Assembly (NCBI RefSeq): GCF_902498995.1
Contig: NZ_CABVLY010000033.1
Span: forward strand, 1 to 64,000
Source of the DNA: Burkholderia anthina
GTDB lineage: Bacteria; Pseudomonadota; Gammaproteobacteria; Burkholderiales; Burkholderiaceae
Direction of reading: 5' to 3'
DNA length: 64,000 bases
In this document: positions 53,478 through 61,779 of the stretch, in pieces
Layout of the letters: the number at the start of each line of letters is the position of its first letter
Numbering within the stretch: position 1 is the stretch's first letter
Position numbers and translations under genes: made by a program
Notes under the pieces: generated by a model
What the model saw: only the letters and a program-made list of their open reading frames with translations
Databases searched by the model: none
What the model was told of the DNA's origin: nothing

Positions 53478-54160
53478 CGACCGCCCAAACCGCCGCGTCG
53501 GCCGCGAGCGCCAGCGCGGCTGCGACCGGCGCTGCCGCGCCGAACGCGGCTTCGGCCGCTCCGGCATCCGCACCCGCTGCCGCGCCGGCACCCGTCGAGC
53601 GTCCGCTCGTCCGGTTCCAGCAGAAGCCGCTGTCGGTGAACATCAACGGCAAGTCCGTCGGCCCGATGCAGGTGCCCGAGGGGCTGATGATGATCGAGTT
53701 CCTGCACGAATACGCGGGCCTCACCGGTTCGCGGCTCGGCTGCGGGCAGGGCATCTGTCACGCGTGCGTCGTGATCGTCGACAAGCCGGACGGCACCAGC
53801 GAGGAAATGCGCACCTGCATCACGGGCGCGCACTTCTTCCACGGCCGCTCGATCCGCACGATCGAAGGCCACGCGAAGCGCAACGAGGCCGGTGAAGTGG
53901 TCGAGCTGTCGCCGATCCAGCAGAAGTTCCTCGAGCATTTCAGCTTCCAGTGCGGCTATTGCACGCCGGGCTTCGTCAACGCGGCGACGGTGCTGATCGA
54001 GCGTCTGAAGCGCGAGCCGATCGCGAAGGCCGACGTCGAGCCCACGATCACCGACGCGCTGAACGCGCACCTCTGCCGCTGCACGGGCTACGTCCGCTAT
54101 TACGAAGCCGTGAAGGACGTGATTTTGACGACGCCGGGACTCGTGAAGGACGCCGCATGA
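53474..54160 (+). CDS. (2Fe-2S)-binding subunit of the molybdenum hydroxylase
   Basis: The 228-residue protein has the two-cluster fold. The plant-type motif is GCGQGICHACVVIVDKPDGT with the partner Cys in RTC. The C-terminal cluster is in QCGYCTPGF and HLCRCTGY. Unlike the usual ~155-residue subunit it carries an N-terminal Ala/Pro-rich segment of about 45 residues before PLSVNINGKSVGPM. It passes electrons from molybdenum to the cytochrome. Its ATG overlaps the large-subunit stop by four bases (ATGA). Confidence 0.93.
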   Translation: MTTAQTAASAASASAAATGAAAPNAASAAPASAPAAAPAPVERPLVRFQQKPLSVNINGKSVGPMQVPEGLMMIEFLHEYAGLTGSRLGCGQGICHACVVIVDKPDGTSEEMRTCITGAHFFHGRSIRTIEGHAKRNEAGEVVELSPIQQKFLEHFSFQCGYCTPGFVNAATVLIERLKREPIAKADVEPTITDALNAHLCRCTGYVRYYEAVKDVILTTPGLVKDAA

Positions 54161-55416
54161 AACGCACATTCGCCCATCGTGTCGCGCGGGCCGCGGGCTT
54201 GCCCGCGATCGCGGCCGCCTGCGCGCTGCTGCTCGCCGCCTGCGGCGGCCATGACGCGCCGGTATCGAGCGCGGCGTCCGGCGCGCCCGGTGCCGACCCG
54301 GTCGCGCGTGGCCGCTATCTCGTGAAAGCCGCCGACTGCGCGGCGTGCCACACCGCGAAGGACGGCGCGCCGTTCGCCGGCGGCGCACCGCTCGAATCGC
54401 CGTTCGGCACGTTCTACGGCTCGAACATCACGCCCGACAAGGCGCACGGGATCGGCAACTGGAGCGCGGACGAGTTCTACGCCGCGCTGCACGACGGCAA
54501 GGCGCCGGGCAAGCGGCTGTATCCGTCGATGCCGTACACGTCGTACCGGCAGCTCACGCGCGCCGATACCGACGCGATGTACGCATACCTGCAGACGGTG
54601 AAGCCGGTCGCGCAGGAAAACCGCAAGCACGATCTGAAGTTCCCGTACAACCTGCGCTTCGGCATGGTGTTCTGGGACATGGTGTTCCTGAAAGACAGCC
54701 TGCCCGACGCGTCGAGCGGGCAATCCGCCGACTGGCAGCGCGGCCGCTATCTCGCGGGCGCGCTCGGCCACTGCGCCGAATGCCACACGCCGCGCGCGTT
54801 CACGGGCCAGCTCGACGGCGCGAAGCCGTTCGCGGGCGCCGCGCTCGGCCGCGTGGCCGCGCCCGACATCACGCCGGCCGGCCTCGCCGCGCGCGGCTGG
54901 ACGGGCGCCGACCTGCAGACGTTCTTCGGCGTCGGCATCGCGCCGCAAGGCTCGGCGTTCGGCGAAATGTATCCGGTCGTGCACCTGAGCACGCAATACA
55001 TGACGCAGGGCGACCTGCGCGCGCTGTCCGTGTACCTGCTCGGCGATACGCCGCCGGCACCGCAGCCGGTGAAGCCGGTGTCGGCCGACGCGCAGCAGCT
55101 CGCGGCCGGCCGCTCGGTGTATCTCGCGGTGTGCGCGGGCTGTCACGGCTTCAACGGCGAAGGCAAGCCGCACGTCGCGGTGCCGATGAACGGCAATTCG
55201 ACGCTGCGTCAGGCCGACTCGCGCAACCTGCTGGTCGCGATGCTCGACGGCATCGACGAACAGAAGTTCGCCGGCCTCGAAAACCTGCAGCCGATGCCGG
55301 GTTTCGCGCACACGCTGAGCGACGACGAACTCGCGCAGCTCGCGAACTACCTGCGCGCGACGTGGGGCGGCCAGCCCGCCAGCGTCACGCCGGCCGACGT
55401 GAAGGCCATGCGTTAA
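54157..55416 (+). CDS. Triheme cytochrome c lipoprotein of the molybdenum hydroxylase
   Basis: The 419-residue protein has a lipoprotein signal ending in LLLAACGG (lipobox LAAC). Three CXXCH haem sites follow: CAACH near residue 66, CAECH near 208 and CAGCH near 329, each with later methionine ligands (SMPY, EMYP, QPMPGF). It would accept electrons from the iron-sulfur subunit at the periplasmic side of the inner membrane. Its ATG overlaps the preceding stop by four bases, completing the operon. The same three-part layout occurs in nicotinate dehydrogenase and aldehyde dehydrogenase systems. Confidence 0.93.
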   Translation: MKRTFAHRVARAAGLPAIAAACALLLAACGGHDAPVSSAASGAPGADPVARGRYLVKAADCAACHTAKDGAPFAGGAPLESPFGTFYGSNITPDKAHGIGNWSADEFYAALHDGKAPGKRLYPSMPYTSYRQLTRADTDAMYAYLQTVKPVAQENRKHDLKFPYNLRFGMVFWDMVFLKDSLPDASSGQSADWQRGRYLAGALGHCAECHTPRAFTGQLDGAKPFAGAALGRVAAPDITPAGLAARGWTGADLQTFFGVGIAPQGSAFGEMYPVVHLSTQYMTQGDLRALSVYLLGDTPPAPQPVKPVSADAQQLAAGRSVYLAVCAGCHGFNGEGKPHVAVPMNGNSTLRQADSRNLLVAMLDGIDEQKFAGLENLQPMPGFAHTLSDDELAQLANYLRATWGGQPASVTPADVKAMR

Positions 55417-55508
55417 GCCGTCGCGAAGGGCGGGGCGTCGCGCGCGATGCGGCCGGTTGCCGGCCGTGCTTGCGCGGGACGCTCCGTCCGCGCTTGTCCG
55501 GCGGCGCT

Positions 55509-55664
55509 TCAGTAGCCGCCGCCACCTCCGCCGCTCGAACTGCCGCCGCCATACCGGCTCATGCCGGGCCCTTGCGAAGCGCCGCCGCCCGGCGACGTAC
55601 ATCCCGCCGACAGCAGCAGCGCCAGCGCCGCAATCACCACCGCGGCCAATCTCGCCGATTTCAT
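55509..55664 (-). CDS. Small Gly-rich lipoprotein
   Basis: The 51-residue product begins MKSARLAAVVIAALALLLSAGC, a signal peptide with lipobox LSAGC. The mature part is Gly/Ser-rich (TSPGGGASQGPGMSRYGGG) and ends in a glycine run and Tyr. AAGGAG precedes the ATG. It looks like a small outer-membrane or periplasmic lipoprotein of unknown role. It is convergent with the cytochrome gene. Confidence 0.65.
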   Translation of the reverse strand: MKSARLAAVVIAALALLLSAGCTSPGGGASQGPGMSRYGGGSSSGGGGGGY

Positions 55665-55874
55665 TTCAATCTCCTTGCAGTGCGCACGCCGCAAGACGAG
55701 CGGGTTCGTTCGAGTCGTGCGACCGCGCGATGACGAGACGTTCCGGGCGGGCGGTTTATTCCATGCTTTTTGCCTATCGTCGCGCGTGGCTCGCGCGGGG
55801 GCCGGATCGGATGCGCGCCGTGCCGGCTTGGTACACTCCGGCACGCCGCCATTCCGATTCCGACGACACAAACC

Positions 55875-56387
55875 ATGAGTGCCACGTTCGAGCGCCCGCC
55901 GCGCAAATCGTCACGTTCATCCGCGCCTGTCGTGTTCGGCTGCGTGTCGTTCGCCGTCGGTGCGCCGCTGGTGGCCGCGCTCGTATGGCCGCTCGTGATG
56001 CTGGTTGCGTGGTCCGTGATCGACGGCCCGCAATGGGACACGCTGACGCTCTGCGCGGGCATGGTGCCGCTGATCTTCGTCGCGTCGTTCCTGTTCGGCT
56101 ATGTCCTGCCGGCGATCGTTGCGGGCGGCATCATGGGTGCGATCGGCACGCGCATCCGGCGACGCGGGTTCGTGCTGCTCGGGGTGATCGTCGGCGCGAG
56201 CGCGATGACCGGCTATGCGCTGCTGAAGGCCTTCCTGCTGGGCATGGACGAGATCGGCGGCATCGACGGCGTCGCCATACTCGATTCGTTCGTCACGTCG
56301 GCGGTGATGTCGCACTGGCTGCATCGGCGGCTCGAACGCGCGAAGCGGGCGGAAAGCGGCGCGCCGGCGCATGACGGCCCCGCATAG
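55875..56387 (+). CDS. Membrane protein of unknown function
   Basis: The 170-residue protein has four or more hydrophobic segments (about residues 18-45, 57-80, 83-100, 105-125). Charged residues lie mainly at both termini (RPPRKSSR, RRLERAKRAE). No family was recognised. The start at ATG 55875 is favoured because it gives a polar N terminus before the first span; the in-frame extension upstream is Arg/Pro-rich. Confidence 0.6.
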   Translation: MSATFERPPRKSSRSSAPVVFGCVSFAVGAPLVAALVWPLVMLVAWSVIDGPQWDTLTLCAGMVPLIFVASFLFGYVLPAIVAGGIMGAIGTRIRRRGFVLLGVIVGASAMTGYALLKAFLLGMDEIGGIDGVAILDSFVTSAVMSHWLHRRLERAKRAESGAPAHDGPA

Positions 56388-56695
56388 CGATCCACATCGC
56401 ATCCGCGACTTTTGCAGTCGGCGCGGCGCGGGTCTATAGTCCTATCACGAGATGACCCGTCTCCAGCGGATCGCCGCCCGTCCCATCCGACGTGCGGCGA
56501 CCGACGCCCCGCAAGGCCCATACCCGCGCGACGCCTCCGTTCTGGATCGATCGCCGCATCTCGCCGCCGGCCGCGGCACTTCCCGCCCTGTTCCGAACCG
56601 GTCCCGCACGCGGCGGGGCTCGTGTCCGCCGGCCGTCGAACGGGTCAAAAAATCAATCAATCATGCAGGGGGAGGTCGTTTGCAAGGAGTCTCGC
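56388..56695 (+). other. Leader of the APC permease gene
   Basis: No gene is supported in these 308 bases. A good sigma-70 type promoter lies at 56412-56440, which predicts a leader of about 250 bases before the permease start. A short in-frame ATG 33 bases upstream is not preferred because the strong AAGGAG lies directly before 56696. Confidence 0.5.
56412..56440 (+). promoter_or_regulatory. Sigma-70-type promoter of the APC permease
   Basis: TTGCAG (56412-56417) and TATAGT (56435-56440) are separated by exactly 17 bases. These match the -35 and -10 consensus in four or five positions each. Transcription would start near 56447, about 250 bases before the permease ATG. Confidence 0.65.
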
Positions 56696-58297
56696 ATGAG
56701 CACGACCTCAAGCCTCAACCTCGAAGGCAAGCTACGACGCGATGCCGGCATCGTCGGCTTGCTGTTCGCCAGCACGACCAGCATGGTCGGGTCAGGCTGG
56801 TTGTTCGGCGCGTATCACGCATCGAGGATCGCCGGACCGCTGAGCATCGGCAGCTGGGTGCTCGGCGCGATCATCATCCTGTTGATCGCACTGTGTTTTG
56901 CCGAGCTGGCCGCGCTGTTTCCACGTAGCGGCGCGCTCGTTCACATGAGTCACGCCAGTCACGGAGAAGGACTGGGACGCATCTGGTGCTGGCTGCTGTT
57001 TCTCGCGTACGTGCCCGTGCCGGCCGTCGAAGCCGAAGCGATCGTCACCTACGCGAACAACTATCTGCCGTGGTTCATCCGCCCGGGCAGCGCAGGGCTG
57101 CTCACCGCGACCGGCTTCGCGACGTGCGCCGCGCTGCTCGGCGTGATGGCGCTGCTGAACCTGATGGTCGTGCGCTGGCTGCTGAACGTGAATTCGACGA
57201 TCACGTGGTGGAAGATCGGCGTGCCGCTCGTCACGATCGCCGGGCTGCTCGGCGCGAGCACGCACTGGGGCGTGATGCAGGCCGCGCCCGACAGCTACAG
57301 CCTGTCCGGCATGTTCACCGCGCTGCCGGCGGCCGGGATCGTGTTCAGCTATCTCGGCTTTCGCACGGCGATCGACCTGGGCGGCGAGAGCGCCAATCCG
57401 CGCCGCAACATCCCGCTCGCGGTGATCGGTGCGGTGCTGCTCGCGGCCGCGATCTACATCCTGCTGCAGGTCGCATTCATCTATGCGCTGTCGCCGGCCG
57501 ATCTCGCGCGCGGCTGGAACCATCTGAGCTTCACCGGCGAAACCGGGCCGTTCGCGGGCCTCGCCGCCACGCTCGGGCTGGGCTGGATGGCGACGCTGCT
57601 TTACATCGACGCGTACGTGTCGCCGGGCGGAACCGGGCTGATGTACATGACGGGCGGCTCGCGCATCCTGTTCGCGGCGGGCGAGCTCGAAGCCGGCCCG
57701 CGCGCGCTGACACGTCTGAACGGCAACCGTATTCCGTGGATGTCGGTGGTCGTGATGTGGGCGTTCGGCGTCGTGTTCCTGCTGCCGTTTCCTGCGTGGC
57801 AGCAGATGGTCAACTACATCACGTCGGTCACGGTGCTCACTTACGGGCTCGGCCCCGTCGCGCTGATGGTCCTGCGCCGCAACCTGCCCGACATGGAGCG
57901 GCAGTTCCGCATGCGCGGTGCCGGCCTGTTCGCGCCGCTCGCGTTCGTGTGCAGCGATCTCGTGATCTACTGGACCGGCTTTCGCACCAACAACTTCCTG
58001 TTCTCGCTCGTCGCGATCGGTTTCGTCGCGTATGCGATCTACCACCACGCGATCCTGCGCCGCAGCGCGCACGATTTCGGCTGGAAGCACATTGCGTGGC
58101 TGCTGCCCTGGTTTGGCGGATTATGGTTGCTGTCGTGGCTCGGCGGAATCGGCGGCGGCCTCGGCATCATGCACTTCGGCTGGGACATCCTGATCGTGTC
58201 GGTGTGGAGCGTGATCGTGTACGGGCTCGCGCTGCGCGGCGCGCTCGGCCGCGACGAGACGGCGGGGATGATGGCGCGCATGGAACAGACGAGCTGA
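56696..58297 (+). CDS. APC-superfamily amino-acid permease
   Basis: The 533-residue protein has about 12 to 14 hydrophobic segments. The N-terminal span with GIVGLLFASTTSMVGSGWLF and the following E-rich loop (LIALCFAELAALFPRSGAL) are typical of APC permeases. FSYLGFRTAIDLGGESANPR is the family-typical loop after span 6. It transports amino acids or related amines by proton symport or exchange. AAGGAG lies eight bases before the ATG at 56696. Substrate specificity cannot be judged. Confidence 0.9.
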   Translation: MSTTSSLNLEGKLRRDAGIVGLLFASTTSMVGSGWLFGAYHASRIAGPLSIGSWVLGAIIILLIALCFAELAALFPRSGALVHMSHASHGEGLGRIWCWLLFLAYVPVPAVEAEAIVTYANNYLPWFIRPGSAGLLTATGFATCAALLGVMALLNLMVVRWLLNVNSTITWWKIGVPLVTIAGLLGASTHWGVMQAAPDSYSLSGMFTALPAAGIVFSYLGFRTAIDLGGESANPRRNIPLAVIGAVLLAAAIYILLQVAFIYALSPADLARGWNHLSFTGETGPFAGLAATLGLGWMATLLYIDAYVSPGGTGLMYMTGGSRILFAAGELEAGPRALTRLNGNRIPWMSVVVMWAFGVVFLLPFPAWQQMVNYITSVTVLTYGLGPVALMVLRRNLPDMERQFRMRGAGLFAPLAFVCSDLVIYWTGFRTNNFLFSLVAIGFVAYAIYHHAILRRSAHDFGWKHIAWLLPWFGGLWLLSWLGGIGGGLGIMHFGWDILIVSVWSVIVYGLALRGALGRDETAGMMARMEQTS

Positions 58298-58336
58298 CGC
58301 GAACCCGCGCGCGTCCGGATCGCGCAGCGGCAGACG

Positions 58337-58361
58337 GCCGGGGCGGGCGATTCGCCCCGGC
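58337..58361 (+). terminator. Candidate hairpin after the APC permease
   Basis: GCCGGGGCG (58337-58345) pairs with CGCCCCGGC (58353-58361) over a seven-base loop, 39 bases past the permease stop. No T tract follows, so this is only a candidate. A second hairpin (stem GATGCCGCC, 58395-58417) follows. Confidence 0.45.
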
Positions 58362-58420
58362 GATGTCGCTGCGCTGCGGGTGACGCGTTGCGACGATGCC
58401 GCCGTTGCGGCGGCATCCGG

Positions 58421-58912
58421 TCAACGATAGACGAGATCGGCGCGGCGGTTTTGCGCCCACGACGCTTCGTCGTGACCGAGCGCGACCGGCTTTTCCTTGC
58501 CGAGGCTGACGGCCTCCAGCTGCGAGCCCGGCACGCCCAGCGTTTCGAGCGCGCTCATCACGGCCTGCGAACGGCGTTCGCCGAGCGCGAGGTTGTATTC
58601 GGACGTGCCGCGTTCGTCGGTGTTGCCCTGGATCAGCACGTGGCGCGCCGGATGGCTGCGTAGGTAGTTCGCGTGCGCCTGCAGCAGCGATTGGTATTCC
58701 GGCTTCACCGAGTAGTCGTCGAAATCGAAATAGACGCTGCGCTTCGCGAGCGGGCTGTTCGGATTGTCGAGATCGTCGGCCGTCACCGTGGCGACCGCCT
58801 GGCTCGAAGGCGGGGGCGTCATTCCGGCGTTCTCGGGGGTTTTCGCCGCGTGGTGGCAACCCGCCAGCAGTGCGAAGATTGCCAGGACCGCAAATCGGTT
58901 CGTTTTGCTCAT
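58421..58912 (-). CDS. pal: Peptidoglycan-associated lipoprotein (Pal-like, OmpA C-terminal domain)
   Basis: The 163-residue lipoprotein has the signal MSKTNRFAVLAIFALLAGC (lipobox LAGC) and an OmpA-type peptidoglycan-binding domain. The domain includes YFDFDDYSVKPEYQSLLQAH, the NTDERGTSEYNLALGERR stretch and WAQNRRADLVYR. Pal anchors the outer membrane to the cell wall in the Tol system. Here it stands alone without tolB or ybgF, so it may be a second, chromosome-specific copy. Start at 58912 is fixed by the signal peptide. Confidence 0.92.
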   Translation of the reverse strand: MSKTNRFAVLAIFALLAGCHHAAKTPENAGMTPPPSSQAVATVTADDLDNPNSPLAKRSVYFDFDDYSVKPEYQSLLQAHANYLRSHPARHVLIQGNTDERGTSEYNLALGERRSQAVMSALETLGVPGSQLEAVSLGKEKPVALGHDEASWAQNRRADLVYR

Positions 58913-59229
58913 TGTGCGTCTCCTGCGGTTGACTGCGTGGAAAGCGTCGTGCGTGCAAACGGCCACGTCACGTATCCGGCCGCGACTGGCGCGAAAGTGC
59001 CGGCTTTTCGTCAGCGACGCGAGCGCTTTCGTAAGCCGGCGGTGCGCCATATGAAAGATTGTCGAGGCCGGAACGCCGAATGACGGCGCCGCTGCAATTA
59101 GATTAGGAAAAATGTCACAGCGTGACCAGTATCTCCGTCTATTTCGAGCGGAGGCGCGCAGGACGCGTTCTTGCTCGCGCGAGCGGCGCCGGATGCGCGA
59201 TCGGCGGCCGCGCCCGGGCTCGCTACGCG
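58913..59229. other. Intergenic region upstream of pal
   Basis: These 317 bases have no supported gene. GTCAC-agc-GTGAC (59114-59126) is a perfect 5-bp inverted repeat in a short AT-rich patch (TTAGGAAAAATG), a possible promoter or operator near the left end of the orphan Rieske gene. Nothing else was recognised. Confidence 0.4.
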
Positions 59230-59856
59230 TTACGCGTCGCCGTGTTCGTCCCGGCCGATCACGAGTCCGGTGTGCGACGTGAACAGATAACGCGGTACGT
59301 CCAGGTTCTGCGGTGCGGGCTTGTCGCGGAACACGCGCCCCGCGAGATCGTAGGTCGAGCCGTGACACGGGCACAGGAACCCGCCGGGCCAGTCGTCGGG
59401 CAGGTTCGGCTGCGCGCCCGGCTGGAAGCGTGGAATCGGCGTGCAGCCCAGATGCGTGCAGACGCCGACAACGACCAGCAGATTACGGCGGTCGGCCCGC
59501 GCGCGGAACGGGTTGCGGCAGTAGTCGGGCAACGGCATCGAGAACGGATGCAGCGTGTCCGGATCCGCGACCATCGGCGTGGCTTTCGTGACGGCGTCGA
59601 GCATCGCCGCCGTCCGGTTGACGATGAAGACCGGTTTGCCGCGCCAGCCGACCGTCATCATCGCGCCTTCGGCCAGACCGCCGATGTCGACCGTGACCGG
59701 TGCACCGGCCGCCAGTGCGCTCGCCGGCGGCGACATCGAATCGATGAACGGAACCGCGGTCGCGATGCAGCCGATACCGCCGGTGACGGTCGTCGCGACG
59801 AGCAACGTGCGCCGATGCGTGTCGATGGGTTCAAGCGGAAGGGAAGGCGTGTTCAT
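59230..59856 (-). CDS. Rieske iron-sulfur protein (PetA-like), orphan
   Basis: The 208-residue protein has an N-terminal Tat-type segment with one membrane span (THRRTLLVATTVTGGIGCIA). The Rieske motifs CTHLGC and CPCHGS bind the 2Fe-2S cluster with two Cys and two His. This is the architecture of ubiquinol:cytochrome c reductase subunit 1, but petB and petC are not adjacent, so it may serve another complex or an alternative state of bc1. The start at 59856 has GGAGCC eight bases upstream. Very likely a second copy. Confidence 0.9.
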   Translation of the reverse strand: MNTPSLPLEPIDTHRRTLLVATTVTGGIGCIATAVPFIDSMSPPASALAAGAPVTVDIGGLAEGAMMTVGWRGKPVFIVNRTAAMLDAVTKATPMVADPDTLHPFSMPLPDYCRNPFRARADRRNLLVVVGVCTHLGCTPIPRFQPGAQPNLPDDWPGGFLCPCHGSTYDLAGRVFRDKPAPQNLDVPRYLFTSHTGLVIGRDEHGDA

Positions 59857-60008
59857 GACAGGCTCCGCCATCGTCGAAAGGCGCCGCGCACAGGGTGCGC
59901 GCAGCGCACGGCAAGCATGCGCCGCCGCGCCCGCATCGCGGGCGCGTCACGTTGGCTTGCCGGCTTCGCGCATGCGGATTCGCGCTCGGGGCGAACGTGC
60001 ATCGCAGC

Positions 60009-60037
60009 GAAAAGGCCGCGCCTGCGCGCGGCCCTTT
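60009..60037 (-). terminator. Intrinsic terminator of the porin gene
   Basis: GGCCGCGC (60014-60021) pairs with GCGCGGCC (60026-60033), flanked by A residues on the left. On the minus strand the hairpin is therefore followed by TTTTCGC. It lies 66 bases beyond the porin stop. Confidence 0.7.
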
Positions 60038-60102
60038 CAGCGTAGGCAGCGACGATTAAGCGAGGCTTAAAACGCGGCCCTGCGCGTGAAGCGACGTCGC
60101 CG

Positions 60103-61356
60103 TCAAAACTTGTGCCGCAACCCCAGCGCGACGACGAGCTGGTTGCTGTTGGCGGAAGGCGTCATCGTCCAGACGGTCGCGTTGAACGCCGGATTGCCGT
60201 TGCCGCCGCTCACGCTTTGATAGACGCCTTCCAGATACGCATCCGTGCGCTTCGAGAATGCGTAGTCGGCTTGCGCGACGACATGGTTCCATTTCGGACG
60301 CGTCTGGCCCGCGCGGCTGTCGAAACGGCCCATCGTGTACGTGTACGCGGCGGCCAGGCTGAACGCCGGCGTAACGACGAAGCGGCCATCGACCGTGAAG
60401 TTGTCGAAGACCAACGATTCGCCCTTGAGCGGCGTGATGTCGCCGCCCTGCAGCACGCCGGTCACGCCGTCGGTCGTCGAGTGCGACCATGCGGCGCCGA
60501 CCGAGTGCGGGCCGAACATATAGCGCCCGGCAACCGACCAGATCTGCTGGTTGCCGCCCGTGATCGTCGCGGACCCGTCGACCGTGCTGAGCGCACCGTC
60601 CGGGTTCGGCGCGTTGCGATCGCGGCTGATCTTCAGATAGCCGGCGCCGAGCTTCACCGGCCCGTTGGCATAGCCGAGCCCGGCACTCCAGACGGCGTTG
60701 TTCGAAAACTCGCCGGCCTTGTTCGAGAACCCGAACATCGCGCCGAACGTCAGCCCGCGATAGGTCGGGCTCGTGTACTTCACCGCGTTGTTGATGCGCA
60801 GGTTGCGGTTCGAGTCGTCGTTGTCGTACGGGTGCACCGCGAGGTTGCCGCCCCAGCCGGGGCCCGCCGCGCCGAGCGGCGTCACGAACTCGAGGATCTC
60901 GTCGTACTGGCGGCCGAACGTCAGCGTGCCGGCCGCGCGCGAGCCGACGCCGATCCACGCCTGACGGCCGAACAGGTCGACGCCTTTCTGCGACAGCTTG
61001 CCGGTCGTTCCCGAGAAACCGCTTTCGAGCGCGAAGACCGCGGCCGTGCCGCCGCCGAGATCCTCGCGGCCGCGCAACCCCCAGCGCGATGCGTTCAATG
61101 CGCCGCTCGTCATCGCGACGCTGCCGCTGCCGGGCGAACCGGCGCCTTGCGTGCGCTGGTTGGTCGCGTAGGTGATCGACGTGTCGATCAGGCCGTACAG
61201 CGTGACGCTGCTTTGTGCCTGTGCGATGCCGGGCACGAACGGGACGATGCAGGCGGCAATGACCGTCCCCGCGGTCTTGCCCGATGCGAGCCGGCCGCGG
61301 CGGGCGGCGTGCGTCACGGCGGTGCGGGCGGGTCGATTCGTTTTATAGGAATGCAT
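60103..61356 (-). CDS. Gram-negative porin (OpcP/OmpC-like)
   Basis: The 417-residue protein has an extended signal region ending in VPGIAQAQSSVTLYGLIDTS, where SSVTLYGLIDTS is the characteristic mature N terminus of Burkholderia porins. Barrel strands include GRQAWIGVGSRAAGTLTFGR and WKHVVAQADYAFSKRTDAYL-like segments, and the C terminus is LGLRHKF with the terminal Phe. It forms a trimeric channel in the outer membrane. The start is placed at 61356, the first ATG of the signal region. Confidence 0.92.
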   Translation of the reverse strand: MHSYKTNRPARTAVTHAARRGRLASGKTAGTVIAACIVPFVPGIAQAQSSVTLYGLIDTSITYATNQRTQGAGSPGSGSVAMTSGALNASRWGLRGREDLGGGTAAVFALESGFSGTTGKLSQKGVDLFGRQAWIGVGSRAAGTLTFGRQYDEILEFVTPLGAAGPGWGGNLAVHPYDNDDSNRNLRINNAVKYTSPTYRGLTFGAMFGFSNKAGEFSNNAVWSAGLGYANGPVKLGAGYLKISRDRNAPNPDGALSTVDGSATITGGNQQIWSVAGRYMFGPHSVGAAWSHSTTDGVTGVLQGGDITPLKGESLVFDNFTVDGRFVVTPAFSLAAAYTYTMGRFDSRAGQTRPKWNHVVAQADYAFSKRTDAYLEGVYQSVSGGNGNPAFNATVWTMTPSANSNQLVVALGLRHKF

Positions 61357-61779
61357 AGGATTTTTTATCGTTGGTCCGGCGTCGATCGCCGACGGGTCGC
61401 GTCGGCGCGCTCGGCCGACGGATCGAGCGGCCATTATTGGAGATCGTGCGACGGGCGATTAAGGCGCTGCACAGGAAAGGTCCTATGCAAAATCGCGCGG
61501 AATCGGCGTGCGGCGCTGCGGTTCAGGCATGGTGGCGTGCTTTCGTTTCGGGGGATTGCCGCGAGGCATGTTGCCGGCAAGCGCGGGAAGGGCTTCCCAC
61601 TGAACCGGGCGGGATCGATCAAGATGACGCTTTCGGCAACTGGTTCGCAGGGCCACTCAGGGGCCGTGGCGTCGCCGCCTGTTGCCGCACGGCTCAAGCG
61701 TATCGCCGAACGAGTGTCGATCAAAGTCAGGGCAGGGAACCCCTGCGCGGCAGCGTTTTACCCGCGTTGAACCGCCGTA
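61357..61779. other. Porin upstream region, no gene recognised
   Basis: These 423 bases lie between the porin start and the LysR stop. The porin promoter must lie here; CAATAAT-type sequence at about 61432-61440 on the minus strand is one -10 candidate. Otherwise I find no gene and no clear operator. Confidence 0.4.
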
